NCBI GenBank assembly: GCA_040767605.1
Contig: JAXGOI010000001.1
Span: forward strand, 682,001-746,000
From: JAXGOI01 sp040767605
Lineage (GTDB): Bacteria > Bacillota > Dehalobacteriia > UBA4068
DNA length: 64,000 nt
Direction: 5' to 3'
The notes beneath the pieces are model-generated. The model ran no database searches and was not told the DNA's origin. It was given only the letters and a program-made list of their open reading frames with translations. A program made the position numbers and the translations under genes. Below are positions 62,829-64,000 of this stretch, one piece after another. Numbering within the stretch: position 1 is the first letter of the stretch; every line of letters starts with the position of its first letter.

Positions 62829-63233
62829 GGCTTAATTAAAATCTTAATAATGCCTTTTAGAGTTTTACCCCCCCACATTAATTTATCTTAATACTAAATT
62901 AGATTTATACTTAAATATTTGCTGTAATAAAAAACTCTTGTGCGGAATAATTAGGCTGCTTAAGCCTGCTCTTTATAAGTATATTTGTTTTTATTTAAGT
63001 AAATAAAAGATAAATATGGCAATATCTTCTACTTATTATAAAAATCTGATATTAAATAATTATGAAATCAGCCGATATTTAAATTAGAGGGTATCTCTTA
63101 ATCATAATTAAAGGCGCAAGTACCATCTTATGGCTTACCCTATAAATAATACTTAATTTTATTTATATATATTTAGGCGCGGCGCTTTTTAATGTCAATA
63201 AGAAACACTTGTTTAATAAGGGGGAGGCCTATT
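62829..63233. other. AT-rich intergenic stretch before the sensor kinase
   Basis: About 400 bp contain no recognisable gene. A half-hairpin GCGCGGCGCTTTTT at about 63178-63190 repeats the right arm of the rubrerythrin terminator, but without a pairing left arm. No clear promoter for the kinase was identified. Confidence 0.5.
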
Positions 63234-64000
63234 ATGCAAATTCCGCTGTTTTTTTCCCTGCTATTCTTTATAGCATTTATTGCGTATTTAATTTTCGGCA
63301 TATACGCGTTTCAGAAAAACTCTAAAGACAGCCAAAATAAGCTTTTTTTTATCATTTGCCTCTCTTTATGCTTTTGGTCTTTAGGGTTTTCCATAGGGAC
63401 TTCCGCAAAAACATGGGAAATTTGTTTTCTGTGGAGAAGAATTTCAGCCATTGGCTGGGGTACAATATACAGCCTTTTGCTGCATTTCTTTTTACTGCTA
63501 ACCACTAAACAAAGGCCCCGTAAGGCATGGGTATATTATGCTCTTATATACCTGCCGGCTATTATTTCGGTATATGTTTTCGGGGTATACGAGGCAATTG
63601 CCGTTAATCAGTACAATTTAATAAGCACTAATTTCGGCTGGGTTAATGCCGCGGTTCAAAATGGCTGGACAATTTTTTTTAACCTTTATTATATTGCCTA
63701 TATTGCAGCCTGCCTTATTCTTATTCTGCGCTGGAAAAAGGCCAACTTAAATATCCCCATCATCGTAAAACAGGCAAATCTTTTTTTGTCATCGCTTTTT
63801 ATGGCATTTTTACTTGGCAGTTTAACTGATATTGTTTTAACCGCCCTTTTAAAAAGCCCTCTTCCTCAAATGGCCCCTTTATTTACGCTTTTGCCGGTTG
63901 GAGCAATTTTTTATTCCGTAAGGAATTATGGGCTAATGAAAAACTCCCACCAAAAAGAAGAAAATATTTTAATCTCTAATGATACCCTTTTAAAAATACA
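63234..64000 (+). CDS. Histidine kinase with 7TM N-terminal sensor, cut by the window edge
   Basis: The frame from the ATG at 63234 (GGGGGAGG about 6 bp upstream) is open to the end of the window, 255 codons. It encodes seven hydrophobic helices with short loops: helix 1 IPLFFSLLFFIAFIAYLIFG, the segment WEICFLWRRISAIGWGTIYS, and later TLLPVGAIFYSVRNYGLM. This is the pattern of the HisKA_7TM/7TMR-like sensor domain of two-component kinases. The next residues (NSHQKEENILISNDT) would lead to a PAS or kinase domain outside the window. The catalytic part is not visible, so kinase activity is inferred from the domain type. A diguanylate cyclase with the same sensor is also possible. Confidence 0.7.
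   Translation, partial: MQIPLFFSLLFFIAFIAYLIFGIYAFQKNSKDSQNKLFFIICLSLCFWSLGFSIGTSAKTWEICFLWRRISAIGWGTIYSLLLHFFLLLTTKQRPRKAWVYYALIYLPAIISVYVFGVYEAIAVNQYNLISTNFGWVNAAVQNGWTIFFNLYYIAYIAACLILILRWKKANLNIPIIVKQANLFLSSLFMAFLLGSLTDIVLTALLKSPLPQMAPLFTLLPVGAIFYSVRNYGLMKNSHQKEENILISNDTLLKI

Overview
The window looks like chromosomal DNA from a spore-forming, probably anaerobic member of the Bacillota (class Clostridia). The evidence is a complete gerB-gerC-gerA germinant-receptor operon, rubrerythrin, a V/A-type ATPase whose rotor subunit carries the sodium-binding residues, abundant SLH-anchored surface proteins, and Firmicute-type ribosome-binding sites and promoters. I cannot name a genus.

Layout. 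Positions 1-7434 are ordinary housekeeping DNA: the comEA-comEC competence operon (comEC runs off the left edge), an EamA permease, leuS and a split chromate-transporter pair. Positions 7435-9400 are a scarred tRNA-Ala(GGC) locus, with one intact tRNA, a 5' remnant, a 3' remnant with its own terminator, and mobile-element debris that includes a serine-recombinase C-terminus. Positions 9409-30079 are a surface-protein island. It holds a 2690-residue SLH protein, two leucine-rich-repeat SLH paralogues with almost identical C-termini, another SLH protein with a secreted partner, a lipoprotein, and LuxR-type regulators, including a decayed one. Positions 30288-37132 hold a TfoX-N protein, a marR-degV operon (degV has an in-frame amber codon) behind a two-operator promoter, the ger operon, a small 53-residue gene and an HD-GYP protein.

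Positions 37548-52682 are one large leftward type IV pilus cluster: pilP-like, secretin-N-domain protein, pilT2, pilC, pilM, pilN, pilO, pilB, a PilX-like pilin, a pilin fused to a propeller-like domain, a pilin with a CFI-box C-terminus, the major pilin, pilT1 and pilD. A promoter at 52753-52781 could drive all or most of it. Positions 53287-62781 carry rubrerythrin and a nine-gene V-ATPase operon. A sensor-kinase N-terminus runs off the right edge.

How the parts fit together. The pilus cluster has the full inner-membrane machine (PilM, N, O, P-like, C, B and two PilT), but its secretin-like protein ends in stacked N1-type modules with no outer-membrane barrel and starts with a LysM domain. 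I infer a peptidoglycan-bound collar that replaces the secretin in a single-membrane cell. With the two unusual pilins, this is the part of the window most likely to be new. The surface island shows repeated module exchange: copied SLH blocks, a shared pre-SLH module, and gene remnants.
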